Shown piece after piece: positions 1 to 6,364 of a DNA stretch of 10,519 nucleotides. Below the pieces are notes generated by a model that made no database searches, was not told the origin of the DNA, and was given only the letters and a program-made list of their open reading frames with translations. The stretch lies in contig DAOWMR010000061.1 of assembly GCA_030642995.1 (NCBI GenBank), forward strand, positions 1 to 10,519, given 5' to 3'. Position 1 is the stretch's first letter, and every line of letters begins with the position of its first letter. The stretch comes from Spirochaetales bacterium (GTDB lineage: Bacteria; Spirochaetota; Spirochaetia; DSM-27196; SLST01). The position numbers and the translations under genes are program-made.

Positions 1-249
1 AATCAGATCGTCCCGGATGCGATCGTGGCCGCGGTCATGCTGCCGAAACAGAACGGATTCGCGCTCCGTGAGGAACTTCGTCACGACGCATCGCTCAGTC
101 AAATCCCGTTCATACTCGTCTCCCATCGCAAGACCGACGAAACCATGGAGAAGGCGTCAATGCTGGGTATTGTCCACTTCCTTGCGAAGCCGTTCTCCCT
201 GGTGGAACTCATCGGTCTGCTCCGCAACCTCACCCGGGGCCAAGGCTGA
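1..249 (+). CDS. Response-regulator receiver domain protein, C-terminal part, lacking the phosphoacceptor Asp
   Basis: The reading frame is open from base 1 and ends with TGA at 247-249, so the 5' end lies outside the window. The 82 visible residues match the second half of a CheY-like receiver. They include the β3 strand with the VMLPKQNGF loop, the Ser of the β4 switch position (ILVS, fragment residue 41) and the invariant Lys-Pro after β5 (LAKPF, Lys63). In receivers the residue just before V/I-M-L-P is the Asp that is phosphorylated. Here it is Ala (fragment residue 11, codon GCG at 31-33). The rest of the fold looks intact, so this is probably a degenerate receiver working by protein contact rather than phosphorylation. 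No output domain follows, so on this end it is a stand-alone receiver or the C-terminal domain of a larger protein. Its stop overlaps the next start by one base (TGATG), implying translational coupling to the HEAT-glycosyltransferase gene. The acidic pocket of β1 is outside the window and could not be checked. Confidence 0.85.
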   Translation, partial: NQIVPDAIVAAVMLPKQNGFALREELRHDASLSQIPFILVSHRKTDETMEKASMLGIVHFLAKPFSLVELIGLLRNLTRGQG

Positions 250-3122
250 TGTCCGAGCTAGGCCTCGCCGGTTGGCTCCTGGTCACGATTGGTATCCTTG
301 ACGGAGTCATTCTGATCGCAGTCATCGTTGTCCGCCTGAACAGGCGGCGCAAAGAAAGGAGGCGTGCGTGGATTCGGAAGTTCATGCGAGTCGCTTTTGG
401 ATCAGCTTCCGTTGAGGAACTTGCTCGGATTGTCCACAGAAACTCCGATGAGTTCCTTCAGGAGTTCATGGAGCTCTCCGACAGCGTTCAACTGCCGGAC
501 GAGCAGGTGGAGAAGACCCGGCTCGCAATCGTCCGCGCACATCAGTTTCCTCGCCTTCTCAAACAACTTGCAAGCAGACGCACCTATCCGAGAAAACGGG
601 CCGCGATCTGGCTCGGCTACGCGACGCCGCATCAGGCAGTTCGGCCACTGGTTCTTGCGCTGGAGAAGGAACGGAATACCTCAGTAAAATTGCACCTCAT
701 ACATTCGTTGGCCCGTCTTGGAGATCCGGCCGTCATTCCGACTGTGGTGGACAGCCTGGCCGGCTCGGATATCGACTACCAGACACGTGTCCTGGGTTGC
801 CTTCGATCATTCGGGGATGAGTTCACCTTCTACTTCGACATTCTTCGACATCGGCGGGAACCGGAGATTCAGCGTCTCGTTATTGAAATGGCAGCCATCA
901 TGACAGAGCAGCGCGGGAAGGAATATCTGGAACAACTCCTGGATTCTGAGGATGTTGACACACGGCGACTCGCCGTACGGCGTCTCCTGACCACATACCG
1001 GCACTCCACAGACATCCTCTCCCTGCTGGCCCACGACGATTTCATGGTTGTCAATCTGGCACTCGAAGCCCTGGGTGACCTTCGCAGCGAGAATTCAGTC
1101 TCCACACTGTTCGAGTACGTGAGCAACCCGGACACGAGAAAGAGCGCGATTGTCGGCCTCTCAACGCTCGTCCACGATATCCCGAGATTCTACGACAGGC
1201 TGTTGGATCGGATCGAGTCCGAAGAAGACGAGATGGTTGTCGACGCGCTCCTGGAAGTTGTTGCGCAAAGAGCGGAATATCTGATCGAGAGAGTTCTCAG
1301 GACCGGCGACGAGCGCGTCCAGACCGTCGTGACACGGCTTGTGGCGAGTGGCAGAGCAAGCGGTGTCATCTCGTTCCTCAACAGGAATGAGGATCCTCGG
1401 GCGGAAAGCACGCTCGCAGAGCTTCTCTCGGCAACCATCAGAGATCGAGCGGAACTCACCGAGGAGTTTGCGCTCTACGCGAAGGAGAGCGTTCTCAAAC
1501 GCCTCCGTATCAGGCCGCGGATAGTGGAGCAGAAACAGGGCGAACGGGTCGGCGAGGCCACGCGACCGATTCTCATACTGACCATGATCATCGCAGTTGT
1601 GTTGGCGCCCCCGATCGCGTTTGTCGCATATCGATGGATCGGAAGCGAGATCGTGCCGGCACTCAGCTGGGTGTTCGACTACGTCAACGGTTTTGAGCTC
1701 TTCTTCGGGGGATACGCATTCACCCTCAACATGATCTATCTGGGGTTGTTGAGCGCCGCGGCATTCGCCGTGGTCAAGCAGCAGGCAAACCTTGGCCTGA
1801 AATCGCTCTCCATGCTCTTCAGGCCCGGGATGCTCCCGTCCATCAGTATCGTTGTGCCGGCCTATCGCAAAGAGGCGACTATCGTCGAGAACGTCAACTC
1901 GCTGATGAATCTCAGATACCCGGACTACGAGGTCATCGTCGTGAACGACGGGTCGCCGGACAATACGCTCGCGACGCTCATAGAGAACTTTGAGCTGGAG
2001 CGCACGGATGTCTTTGTGCACGGATACCTGGGAACCCAACCAATCCGTGGAATCTACCGAAACCCGCAGATGCCCGAGTTACTCGTGATCGACAAGCACA
2101 ATGGCGGAAAGGCGGATTCGCTCAACGCCGGTATCAATGCGGCACGAAAGGACTATTTCGCGGCAATTGACTCGGATTCGCTGCTCGAACGTGACTCGCT
2201 CTTGCGGCTTACCGCCCCCTTCCTGGACAGCGAAGCACCGGTCGTCGCCACGGGCGGGAATATTTTCCCGATAAACGGGTGTCGGGTAGACCGCGGAACC
2301 CTGGACAGTATCGCGCTCCCGAAGGAACTCCTCGGACGCTATCAGACTCTGGAGTACCTCAGATCGTTCATGGCCGGACGCACGGGGTGGGCGCATATCA
2401 AGTCGCTCATGATTATTTCGGGCGCCTTCGGACTCTTCCGAAAGCACGACGTAGTGGACGCGCACGGGTATCTGACCGGTAGCGGGTATTACGGCAAGGA
2501 CACGGTTGCCGAGGACATGGAACTCGTGGTCCGTGTTGCGCGATCTCTCCGGGAAGCGCGGCGACCTTTCGCCGTTCAGTACGCCTACAACGCAAACTGC
2601 TGGACCGAGGTTCCAACAACCCTGCGCATACTCCGAAATCAGCGCGACCGTTGGCAACGTGGTCTTATTGATACCATGTTCTTCCACATCCGGTTGCTTC
2701 TCAATCCCAGACACGGTGCCATGGGCCTCATTGGATTTCCCTACTACTTCTTCTTTGAGCTGCTTGGCCCGTGGATTGAAGTACAGGGGCTGCTCTTCCT
2801 CATCATAGGTCTGGCAACCCGCATCCTTGCACTCTCGACAGCCGGGATCGTATTCGCGGCAACGGTGCCGCTCGGCGTTGCCGTGTCGCTCTCATCCCTC
2901 CTGCTGGCCGAGTACCACAAGCGCTACTTTGGTACCGGGGACAGGGTGCGGCTCCTCCTCCTCGCCGTTCTGGAAAACTTTGGATACAGGCAGTATGCTA
3001 GCGTTCTGAGATTGAGGGGCTATATCAGCGCACTGATGCGCAGGACCGGGTGGGGTACAATGGTCCGTTCCGGTTTTGTGGGAACAAAACCCGGCGCCGG
3101 CACGACGGCCGGGGAAGGATAA
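249..3122 (+). CDS. HEAT-repeat / processive family-2 glycosyltransferase membrane fusion protein
   Basis: This 957-residue protein probably polymerises an exopolysaccharide from nucleotide sugars at the inner membrane. A transmembrane helix (about residues 8-30) is followed by a basic stretch (RRRKERRR), placing what follows in the cytoplasm. Residues about 90-400 are α-helical HEAT-like repeats, for example around 130-170 and 225-300. Helices at about 439-462 and 484-509 lead into a GT-2 domain at about 530-810. It has the nucleotide-binding NDGS (Asp567), the metal-binding DSD (Asp641-Ser-Asp643), the TVAEDMEL acid pair (Glu755, Asp756) and the processive-enzyme motif QRDRW (798-802). Hydrophobic helices follow at about 826-858, 860-888 and 900-930. 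The catalytic half resembles PgaC/NodC/hyaluronan-synthase enzymes; the sugar cannot be told from sequence. PgaC-type proteins are usually about 400-450 residues, so the N-terminal half is an added HEAT module. The start overlaps the receiver stop by one base; the barrel gene follows after 5 bases. The HEAT part is inferred to dock a regulator or partner. Confidence 0.9.
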   Translation: MSELGLAGWLLVTIGILDGVILIAVIVVRLNRRRKERRRAWIRKFMRVAFGSASVEELARIVHRNSDEFLQEFMELSDSVQLPDEQVEKTRLAIVRAHQFPRLLKQLASRRTYPRKRAAIWLGYATPHQAVRPLVLALEKERNTSVKLHLIHSLARLGDPAVIPTVVDSLAGSDIDYQTRVLGCLRSFGDEFTFYFDILRHRREPEIQRLVIEMAAIMTEQRGKEYLEQLLDSEDVDTRRLAVRRLLTTYRHSTDILSLLAHDDFMVVNLALEALGDLRSENSVSTLFEYVSNPDTRKSAIVGLSTLVHDIPRFYDRLLDRIESEEDEMVVDALLEVVAQRAEYLIERVLRTGDERVQTVVTRLVASGRASGVISFLNRNEDPRAESTLAELLSATIRDRAELTEEFALYAKESVLKRLRIRPRIVEQKQGERVGEATRPILILTMIIAVVLAPPIAFVAYRWIGSEIVPALSWVFDYVNGFELFFGGYAFTLNMIYLGLLSAAAFAVVKQQANLGLKSLSMLFRPGMLPSISIVVPAYRKEATIVENVNSLMNLRYPDYEVIVVNDGSPDNTLATLIENFELERTDVFVHGYLGTQPIRGIYRNPQMPELLVIDKHNGGKADSLNAGINAARKDYFAAIDSDSLLERDSLLRLTAPFLDSEAPVVATGGNIFPINGCRVDRGTLDSIALPKELLGRYQTLEYLRSFMAGRTGWAHIKSLMIISGAFGLFRKHDVVDAHGYLTGSGYYGKDTVAEDMELVVRVARSLREARRPFAVQYAYNANCWTEVPTTLRILRNQRDRWQRGLIDTMFFHIRLLLNPRHGAMGLIGFPYYFFFELLGPWIEVQGLLFLIIGLATRILALSTAGIVFAATVPLGVAVSLSSLLLAEYHKRYFGTGDRVRLLLLAVLENFGYRQYASVLRLRGYISALMRRTGWGTMVRSGFVGTKPGAGTTAGEG

Positions 3123-3127
3123 TCACC

Positions 3128-3973
3128 ATGAAGAAATCGATTTTCATCCTGACACTGATTGTGATTGTGGCAGCTGCCGGGTCGGCCCAGATTGGGCTCC
3201 GCAACATCTCGAGCGTCTCGGTGGACCTCTACTTCAATGACGAGGACGCGGCTGCCGCAAACGGCGGGTCACTTGAGAAACTCACGATCGATCTCAATCA
3301 GGTGGTCCTGTTCCGGATCAGTGACTGGTTGTCCGCCGAACTCAAGATCCAGCGCCAGGACGAAGAACCCATCGCGAGCACAGTATCGGCAGGGTGGCAC
3401 GAGACTACCATTTCGGTTGCGCCCATCTTCATCGTTTCACAGTACAACTACATCATCACCCGGTACGGACTTGGGATCGGGTCTGGATACGAGCGCCCTG
3501 CCGGCGACGATCAGGTTGGACTGGACGCACGGGGGCTCTCGCATGACCTCACAATTGACGCCAACTATGAGACTGCCCGCTTCCTGGCCAATCTGACCTG
3601 TCGAGGCTCACTCCATCCAGATCTGAACTACTGGTTCGTCGTTCCATCAACCGGGGTCAAGTACGTGTTCCCGGCCGGGCTGGGTCTCTCCGGCAAGTAC
3701 TTCTTCAGCTACAATTCCCAGGCGGCAATCAGCCACGCCTTCCTGTCAGAGGTGGAGTTCCCGGTAGGAGATAGAGTCTCACTAAAGGTCGGCGGAAGCG
3801 GAAGCATGACACCCACGCGTCCAATCGAAACGAGATGGCAATACACTGCCATTGCCGGTATTTCGTTTCGCGCCACCGACACGCTCGGATTCAAGTATCA
3901 CATTGAATATCTTGGCCGACAGAACGCCGGACCTGGATTCCGCAATCTCCTCGTGCTCGACGCCCGGTTCTAG
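3128..3973 (+). CDS. Outer-membrane β-barrel protein, possibly YaiO-like
   Basis: I take the ATG at 3128 because GGGGAAGGA (3111-3119) lies 8 bases upstream and the product then begins with a clean signal peptide: MKKS, a hydrophobic core, and a likely cleavage after Gly-Ser-Ala20 before Gln21. An in-frame ATG at 3050 would add 26 polar residues and hide the signal. The 281-residue product alternates polar and hydrophobic residues in short stretches rich in Tyr, Phe and Gly, and ends in Phe (LLVLDARF), typical of an outer-membrane barrel inserted by BamA. It lies directly after an inner-membrane glycosyltransferase, so a role in moving or modifying the polymer at the outer membrane is plausible. 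The YaiO family, related to the barrel of PgaA, is my best guess, made from context and general pattern rather than a clear motif. Its TAG stop shares bases with the stop of the opposing gene. Confidence 0.75.
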   Translation: MKKSIFILTLIVIVAAAGSAQIGLRNISSVSVDLYFNDEDAAAANGGSLEKLTIDLNQVVLFRISDWLSAELKIQRQDEEPIASTVSAGWHETTISVAPIFIVSQYNYIITRYGLGIGSGYERPAGDDQVGLDARGLSHDLTIDANYETARFLANLTCRGSLHPDLNYWFVVPSTGVKYVFPAGLGLSGKYFFSYNSQAAISHAFLSEVEFPVGDRVSLKVGGSGSMTPTRPIETRWQYTAIAGISFRATDTLGFKYHIEYLGRQNAGPGFRNLLVLDARF

Positions 3974-4509
3974 TCGTCGACCTGGTTCGACTTTTGGAAC
4001 CTTGGGCTCTTCGCGTCAATCTCTTCAACGAGCTCCGCGGGAGCCGGTTCCGGTTCTTCGAGTTCGGCAGTGGCGGTCGCCTTGGTACGTTGTTTCCGAG
4101 CTTTCGGCGGAAGCTCCCCTACCGTTCGTCGTCGAGAGATCCACGAGAACCAGAGCAGCACGCCCGTGATGGTTGCCAGGATGGACGGGGTGATAGTTGC
4201 CCACCCGCTCATCTCCCCGTACTCCCCCGCAAAGAGTGAGTACCAGAGCGCTCCGGCCTGAATCGTCGTCACGAGCGCAACGATGCCGAGGAGGGGATTG
4301 GTGTCACGCCGCCGAAACGCAGCGATGAGAAGGCCGAATCCCTGCAGGCCAACCGTCGATGCTCCGACGCTCCTCAACCACCCGACGTCAATTGACGGGG
4401 TCCCCGAGATCGCGACGACCCAATCCGGAATCACCAGGAACACTCCCCCGACCAAGAGCGCAGCCAAAGCCGCAAACACCAACACCAGCTTGATCAGAGA
4501 TTCTTGCAT
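3970..4509 (-). CDS. Four-helix membrane protein of unknown function
   Basis: The product has 179 residues. I do not recognise a family. Hydrophobic segments at about 5-27, 46-65, 73-94 and 104-125 suggest four transmembrane helices. Basic residues after helix 2 (RRR, 66-68) and helix 4 (RRR, 126-128) suggest both termini face the cytoplasm. The last 50 residues form a hydrophilic, probably disordered tail, first Lys/Arg-rich and then Glu/Pro/Ala-rich. The arrangement loosely recalls small DUF4345-like or DoxX-like four-helix proteins, but I see no defining motif. The ATG at 4509 is the first codon of the frame with a convincing hydrophobic start; the only Shine-Dalgarno hint is a weak GAG just upstream. 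The gene is divergent from the bTHX gene (74-base gap) and convergent with the barrel gene, sharing the tetranucleotide CTAG as stop codon on both strands. Confidence 0.7.
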   Translation of the reverse strand: MQESLIKLVLVFAALAALLVGGVFLVIPDWVVAISGTPSIDVGWLRSVGASTVGLQGFGLLIAAFRRRDTNPLLGIVALVTTIQAGALWYSLFAGEYGEMSGWATITPSILATITGVLLWFSWISRRRTVGELPPKARKQRTKATATAELEEPEPAPAELVEEIDAKSPRFQKSNQVDD

Positions 4510-4537
4510 AGCTCAATGATATCGCGCCGCAGGCTTG

Positions 4538-4546
4538 TGGTATAGT
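4538..4546 (+). promoter_or_regulatory. Extended -10 promoter candidate for the bTHX gene
   Basis: TATAGT at 4541-4546 is preceded by TGG (4538-4540), giving the TGN-TATAAT-like arrangement of an extended -10 promoter. No good -35 hexamer lies 17 bases upstream (GATATC), which fits the extended type. The start point would fall near 4553, leaving a leader of about 30 bases that contains the strong ribosome binding site GGAGGG (4574-4579). Confidence 0.4.
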
Positions 4547-4583
4547 GGACGGCAAGAACGAAGCAGCACCAGCGGAGGGATAT

Positions 4584-4691
4584 ATGGGCAAAGGCGATCG
4601 GCGTTCGAAAAAGGGCAAGCGAACTCGCGGCAGCTACGGTCGGACACGCGATAGACACGGTCGCACCAAGACGAAGAAAGCCATCAAGTAG
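4584..4691 (+). CDS. thx: 30S ribosomal protein bTHX (Thx)
   Basis: A 35-codon gene runs from ATG at 4584 to TAG at 4689-4691. It begins MGKGDRRSKKGK, the hallmark start of the Thx protein first described in the Thermus 30S subunit, and continues with the Gly-Ser-Tyr-Gly element (residues 16-19). About half of all residues are Lys or Arg, as expected for a peptide buried in 16S rRNA at the head of the small subunit. Family members are usually about 25-35 residues; this one has a longer basic tail ending in TKKAIK. GGAGGG at 4574-4579 sits 4 bases before the ATG, and an extended -10 promoter lies just upstream, so it appears to be its own transcription unit. It is convergent with the XRE/cupin gene, 10 bases away. 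Genes this short are easily missed by automated calling. Confidence 0.88.
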   Translation: MGKGDRRSKKGKRTRGSYGRTRDRHGRTKTKKAIK

Positions 4692-4701
4692 ATACTCAAC
4701 A

Positions 4702-5277
4702 CTAGAACCGCTTGCGGTGGAACCTCACGACCATGTGAATCTGCGCCGGCTCGGCAGACGGATTGGCAATGGTGTGATCAACGTCGCAGTGGTAGTTGAT
4801 GAAGTCTCCGGCCGTCAGCTCGGCATGCTTCTCCCCGGCGGTGATGGTCACCGAACCGCTGAGCACAGTGATGAACTCTTCGGATCGCGGCGGGTGGGGC
4901 CCTGAAACGAGTGCGGTGTCGGGATCAAAGGTGAGCTGGTAGATTTCGAGGTCCTCCGCCATGGAGAGCGGCGAGAACACCTTGATGTGCGGCCCTTTGT
5001 CCGATGTGTCCAGCGTAACCACATCGCCGCCGTGGGTAGACGAGAATTTTCGCGCCGGTTCCCAACCTCCCTTTAGAATTGCGTCAAGTTCCACCTCCAG
5101 CCCCCGGGCGATCTTCCAGATCGTCAGGACGGTCGGGTTCACTTTGTCCGACTCAATCTGACTCAACATCGCTTTGGATACGCCGCTGCGTTCGGCGAGC
5201 GCGTCGAGGGTGAGATCCTGCTCTTTTCTGATGCGCTGAAGATTCGCGCCAATCTGGGGCGCAGGTACTGGTTTCAT
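4702..5277 (-). CDS. XRE-family HTH / cupin transcriptional regulator
   Basis: The product has 191 residues. Residues about 9-64 are a Cro/C1-type helix-turn-helix domain: IGANLQRIRKEQDLTLDALAERSGVSKAMLSQIE, with the recognition helix around Ser34-Glu42. After a short linker, residues about 112-186 form a cupin barrel. Cupin motif 1 keeps His128, Glu134 and Gly141, while the second His is replaced by Pro130. Motif 2 keeps Gly157, His168 and Asn172 (HTIAN). Proteins of this layout sense a small molecule through the cupin and control nearby metabolic genes, often while repressing themselves. I chose the ATG at 5277 because GGGAG lies 5 bases upstream and the domain begins a few residues later; the open frame extends to 5619, but that part runs through the promoter and into tdh. 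The gene is divergent from tdh, so a threonine- or glycine-linked ligand is a reasonable inference. Confidence 0.9.
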   Translation of the reverse strand: MKPVPAPQIGANLQRIRKEQDLTLDALAERSGVSKAMLSQIESDKVNPTVLTIWKIARGLEVELDAILKGGWEPARKFSSTHGGDVVTLDTSDKGPHIKVFSPLSMAEDLEIYQLTFDPDTALVSGPHPPRSEEFITVLSGSVTITAGEKHAELTAGDFINYHCDVDHTIANPSAEPAQIHMVVRFHRKRF

Positions 5278-5315
5278 TTCTTCTCCCGTTTCGCTATCTG
5301 ATCCGAAACTCTCGC

Positions 5316-5344
5316 TTGACCCGGAAACTCGATCAGTATACCAT
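5316..5344 (+). promoter_or_regulatory. Candidate promoter for tdh
   Basis: TTGACC (5316-5321) and TACCAT (5339-5344) are separated by 17 bases, matching the sigma-70 hexamers at 5/6 and 4/6 positions. Transcription would start near 5351, at the left edge of the palindrome at 5350-5369, leaving a leader of about 53 bases before the tdh ATG. The weak -10 suggests dependence on an activator or low basal output. Confidence 0.45.
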
Positions 5345-5349
5345 ACTTC

Positions 5350-5369
5350 TTGTTCATTATATTGAACAA
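5350..5369. promoter_or_regulatory. Palindromic operator between the regulator gene and tdh
   Basis: Two perfect 7-base inverted arms, TTGTTCA (5350-5356) and TGAACAA (5363-5369), flank the 6-base centre TTATAT, in which four of the six bases are also symmetric. The length and centring suit a dimeric helix-turn-helix protein such as the adjacent XRE/cupin regulator. The site covers the -10 hexamer of the regulator promoter and the predicted start points of both promoters, so binding here should repress the regulator gene and probably affects tdh. The protein-site pairing is inferred from position. Confidence 0.7.
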
Positions 5370-5384
5370 ATCGATTGTTGTCAA
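5356..5384 (-). promoter_or_regulatory. Perfect-consensus sigma-70 promoter for the XRE/cupin gene
   Basis: Read on the - strand, TTGACA (5384-5379) is followed by exactly 17 bases and then TATAAT (5361-5356). Both hexamers and the spacing equal the consensus. The start point would be near 5349, giving a leader of about 72 bases before the ATG at 5277. The -10 lies within the palindrome, the usual geometry for repression by a bound autoregulator. Confidence 0.8.
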
Positions 5385-5403
5385 AACGGCTGCAGGGGGA
5401 ATT

Positions 5404-6354
5404 ATGGACACCCGAATATTGATAACCGGCGGGCTCGGCCAGCTGGGGTCCGAGTTGTCCGAGGAACTCCAACGGCGATATGGTGATTCGAATGTCATGG
5501 TGACCGACATTCGGCAGCCGGCAGAATCGGTGCCGGATCGATTTCAGATCCTGGACGCGCGCGACGGCGAGCGCCTTTTGGAGATTGTTCAGGCCGAACG
5601 CATCACCCGCATCTACCATCTGGCCGCCCTCCTCTCCGCAGTTGCCGAAGACAGACCGCAGGATGCGTGGAGCATCAACATGGGGGGCCTGTTCAATGTT
5701 CTGGAGATCGCCCGGTCCAACGGTTGCAGTGTCTTCACGCCGTCATCCATCGGGGCGTTCGGGCCGCAGACTCCCAAGGATTTCACACCGCAGGACACGC
5801 TTCAGCGCCCCACCTCCATGTACGGCGTCACCAAGGTGGCCGGCGAACTGCTCTGCGACTACTACCACCACCGCTATGGCGTGGATACGCGCGGCGTCCG
5901 TTTCCCGGGGATTGTCTCCAACGCGACTCCGCCGGGCGGCGGAACCACCGACTATGCGGTAGACATCTACTACGCGGCCGTCACCGACCATCACTACACC
6001 TGTTTCCTGCAGGGCAACACCTATCTGGACATGATCTACATGCCCGATGCGATCAAGGCGGCAATCGATGTCATGGAGGCCGATGCCGAACGCCTTCGCC
6101 ACCGAAACGCCTTCAACGTGACGGCGATGAGTTTCTCCCCGGAGGACCAGGCCGCCTATATTCGCCGCTACATTCCTGACTTTGAGATCGATTATGACGT
6201 AGACCCGGTCCGACAGGCGCTGGCCAACAGCTGGCCCAATACGCTCGAGGACTACGCAGCCCGCGTGGAGTGGGACTGGTCACCGGACTACGACCTGGAC
6301 CTGATGACCGCCGACATGCTCCGGACGCTGTCCGAACGCCAGGGGCGCGGGTAG
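5404..6354 (+). CDS. tdh: L-threonine 3-dehydrogenase, SDR (UDP-galactose-epimerase-like) type
   Basis: This 316-residue cytoplasmic enzyme should oxidise L-threonine with NAD+ to 2-amino-3-ketobutyrate, which Kbl then splits to glycine and acetyl-CoA. The N-terminus has the Rossmann dinucleotide motif GGLGQLG (residues 9-15), then the acidic end of β2 (Asp35). The catalytic set is Ser114/Ser115 (TPSSIGAFG), Tyr140 and Lys144 (YGVTK). Features specific to the short-chain-type threonine dehydrogenases follow: GVRFPGI (164-170), the PPGGGTTDYAV substrate loop (176-186), YMPDAI in the second half, and the C-terminal SWPNTLEDYAA and DYDLD segments. This is distinct from the zinc-dependent Tdh of E. 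coli. I chose the ATG at 5404 because the Rossmann strand begins two residues later and AGGGGGA (5394-5400) lies 3 bases upstream, slightly close. It is divergent from an XRE/cupin regulator with a shared operator and convergent with vapC (10-base gap). No kbl gene is in the window. Confidence 0.92.
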   Translation: MDTRILITGGLGQLGSELSEELQRRYGDSNVMVTDIRQPAESVPDRFQILDARDGERLLEIVQAERITRIYHLAALLSAVAEDRPQDAWSINMGGLFNVLEIARSNGCSVFTPSSIGAFGPQTPKDFTPQDTLQRPTSMYGVTKVAGELLCDYYHHRYGVDTRGVRFPGIVSNATPPGGGTTDYAVDIYYAAVTDHHYTCFLQGNTYLDMIYMPDAIKAAIDVMEADAERLRHRNAFNVTAMSFSPEDQAAYIRRYIPDFEIDYDVDPVRQALANSWPNTLEDYAARVEWDWSPDYDLDLMTADMLRTLSERQGRG

Positions 6355-6364
6355 ATCAGCCTCT

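Noticed and set aside
1161..2039. 292-codon open frame on the - strand inside the HEAT-GT2 gene
   Set aside because: It lies wholly opposite a gene with clear motifs, its product is His/Asp/Arg-rich with no recognisable fold, and such antisense frames are common in high-G+C DNA.
2079..2714. 211-codon open frame on the - strand
   Set aside because: It is antisense to the glycosyltransferase catalytic region, with no domain or ribosome binding site support.
3050..3127. Upstream ATG for the barrel protein
   Set aside because: It would bury the signal peptide behind 26 polar residues and overlap the synthase gene. The ATG at 3128 has a good ribosome binding site.
5366..5381. Second possible palindrome around ATCGAT
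   Set aside because: The arms beyond the ATCGAT core fail to pair without a one-base shift, so it is no better than chance.
5278..5619. N-terminal extension of the XRE/cupin frame
   Set aside because: It runs through the promoter region and the start of tdh, carries no domain, and the HTH begins just after the ATG at 5277.
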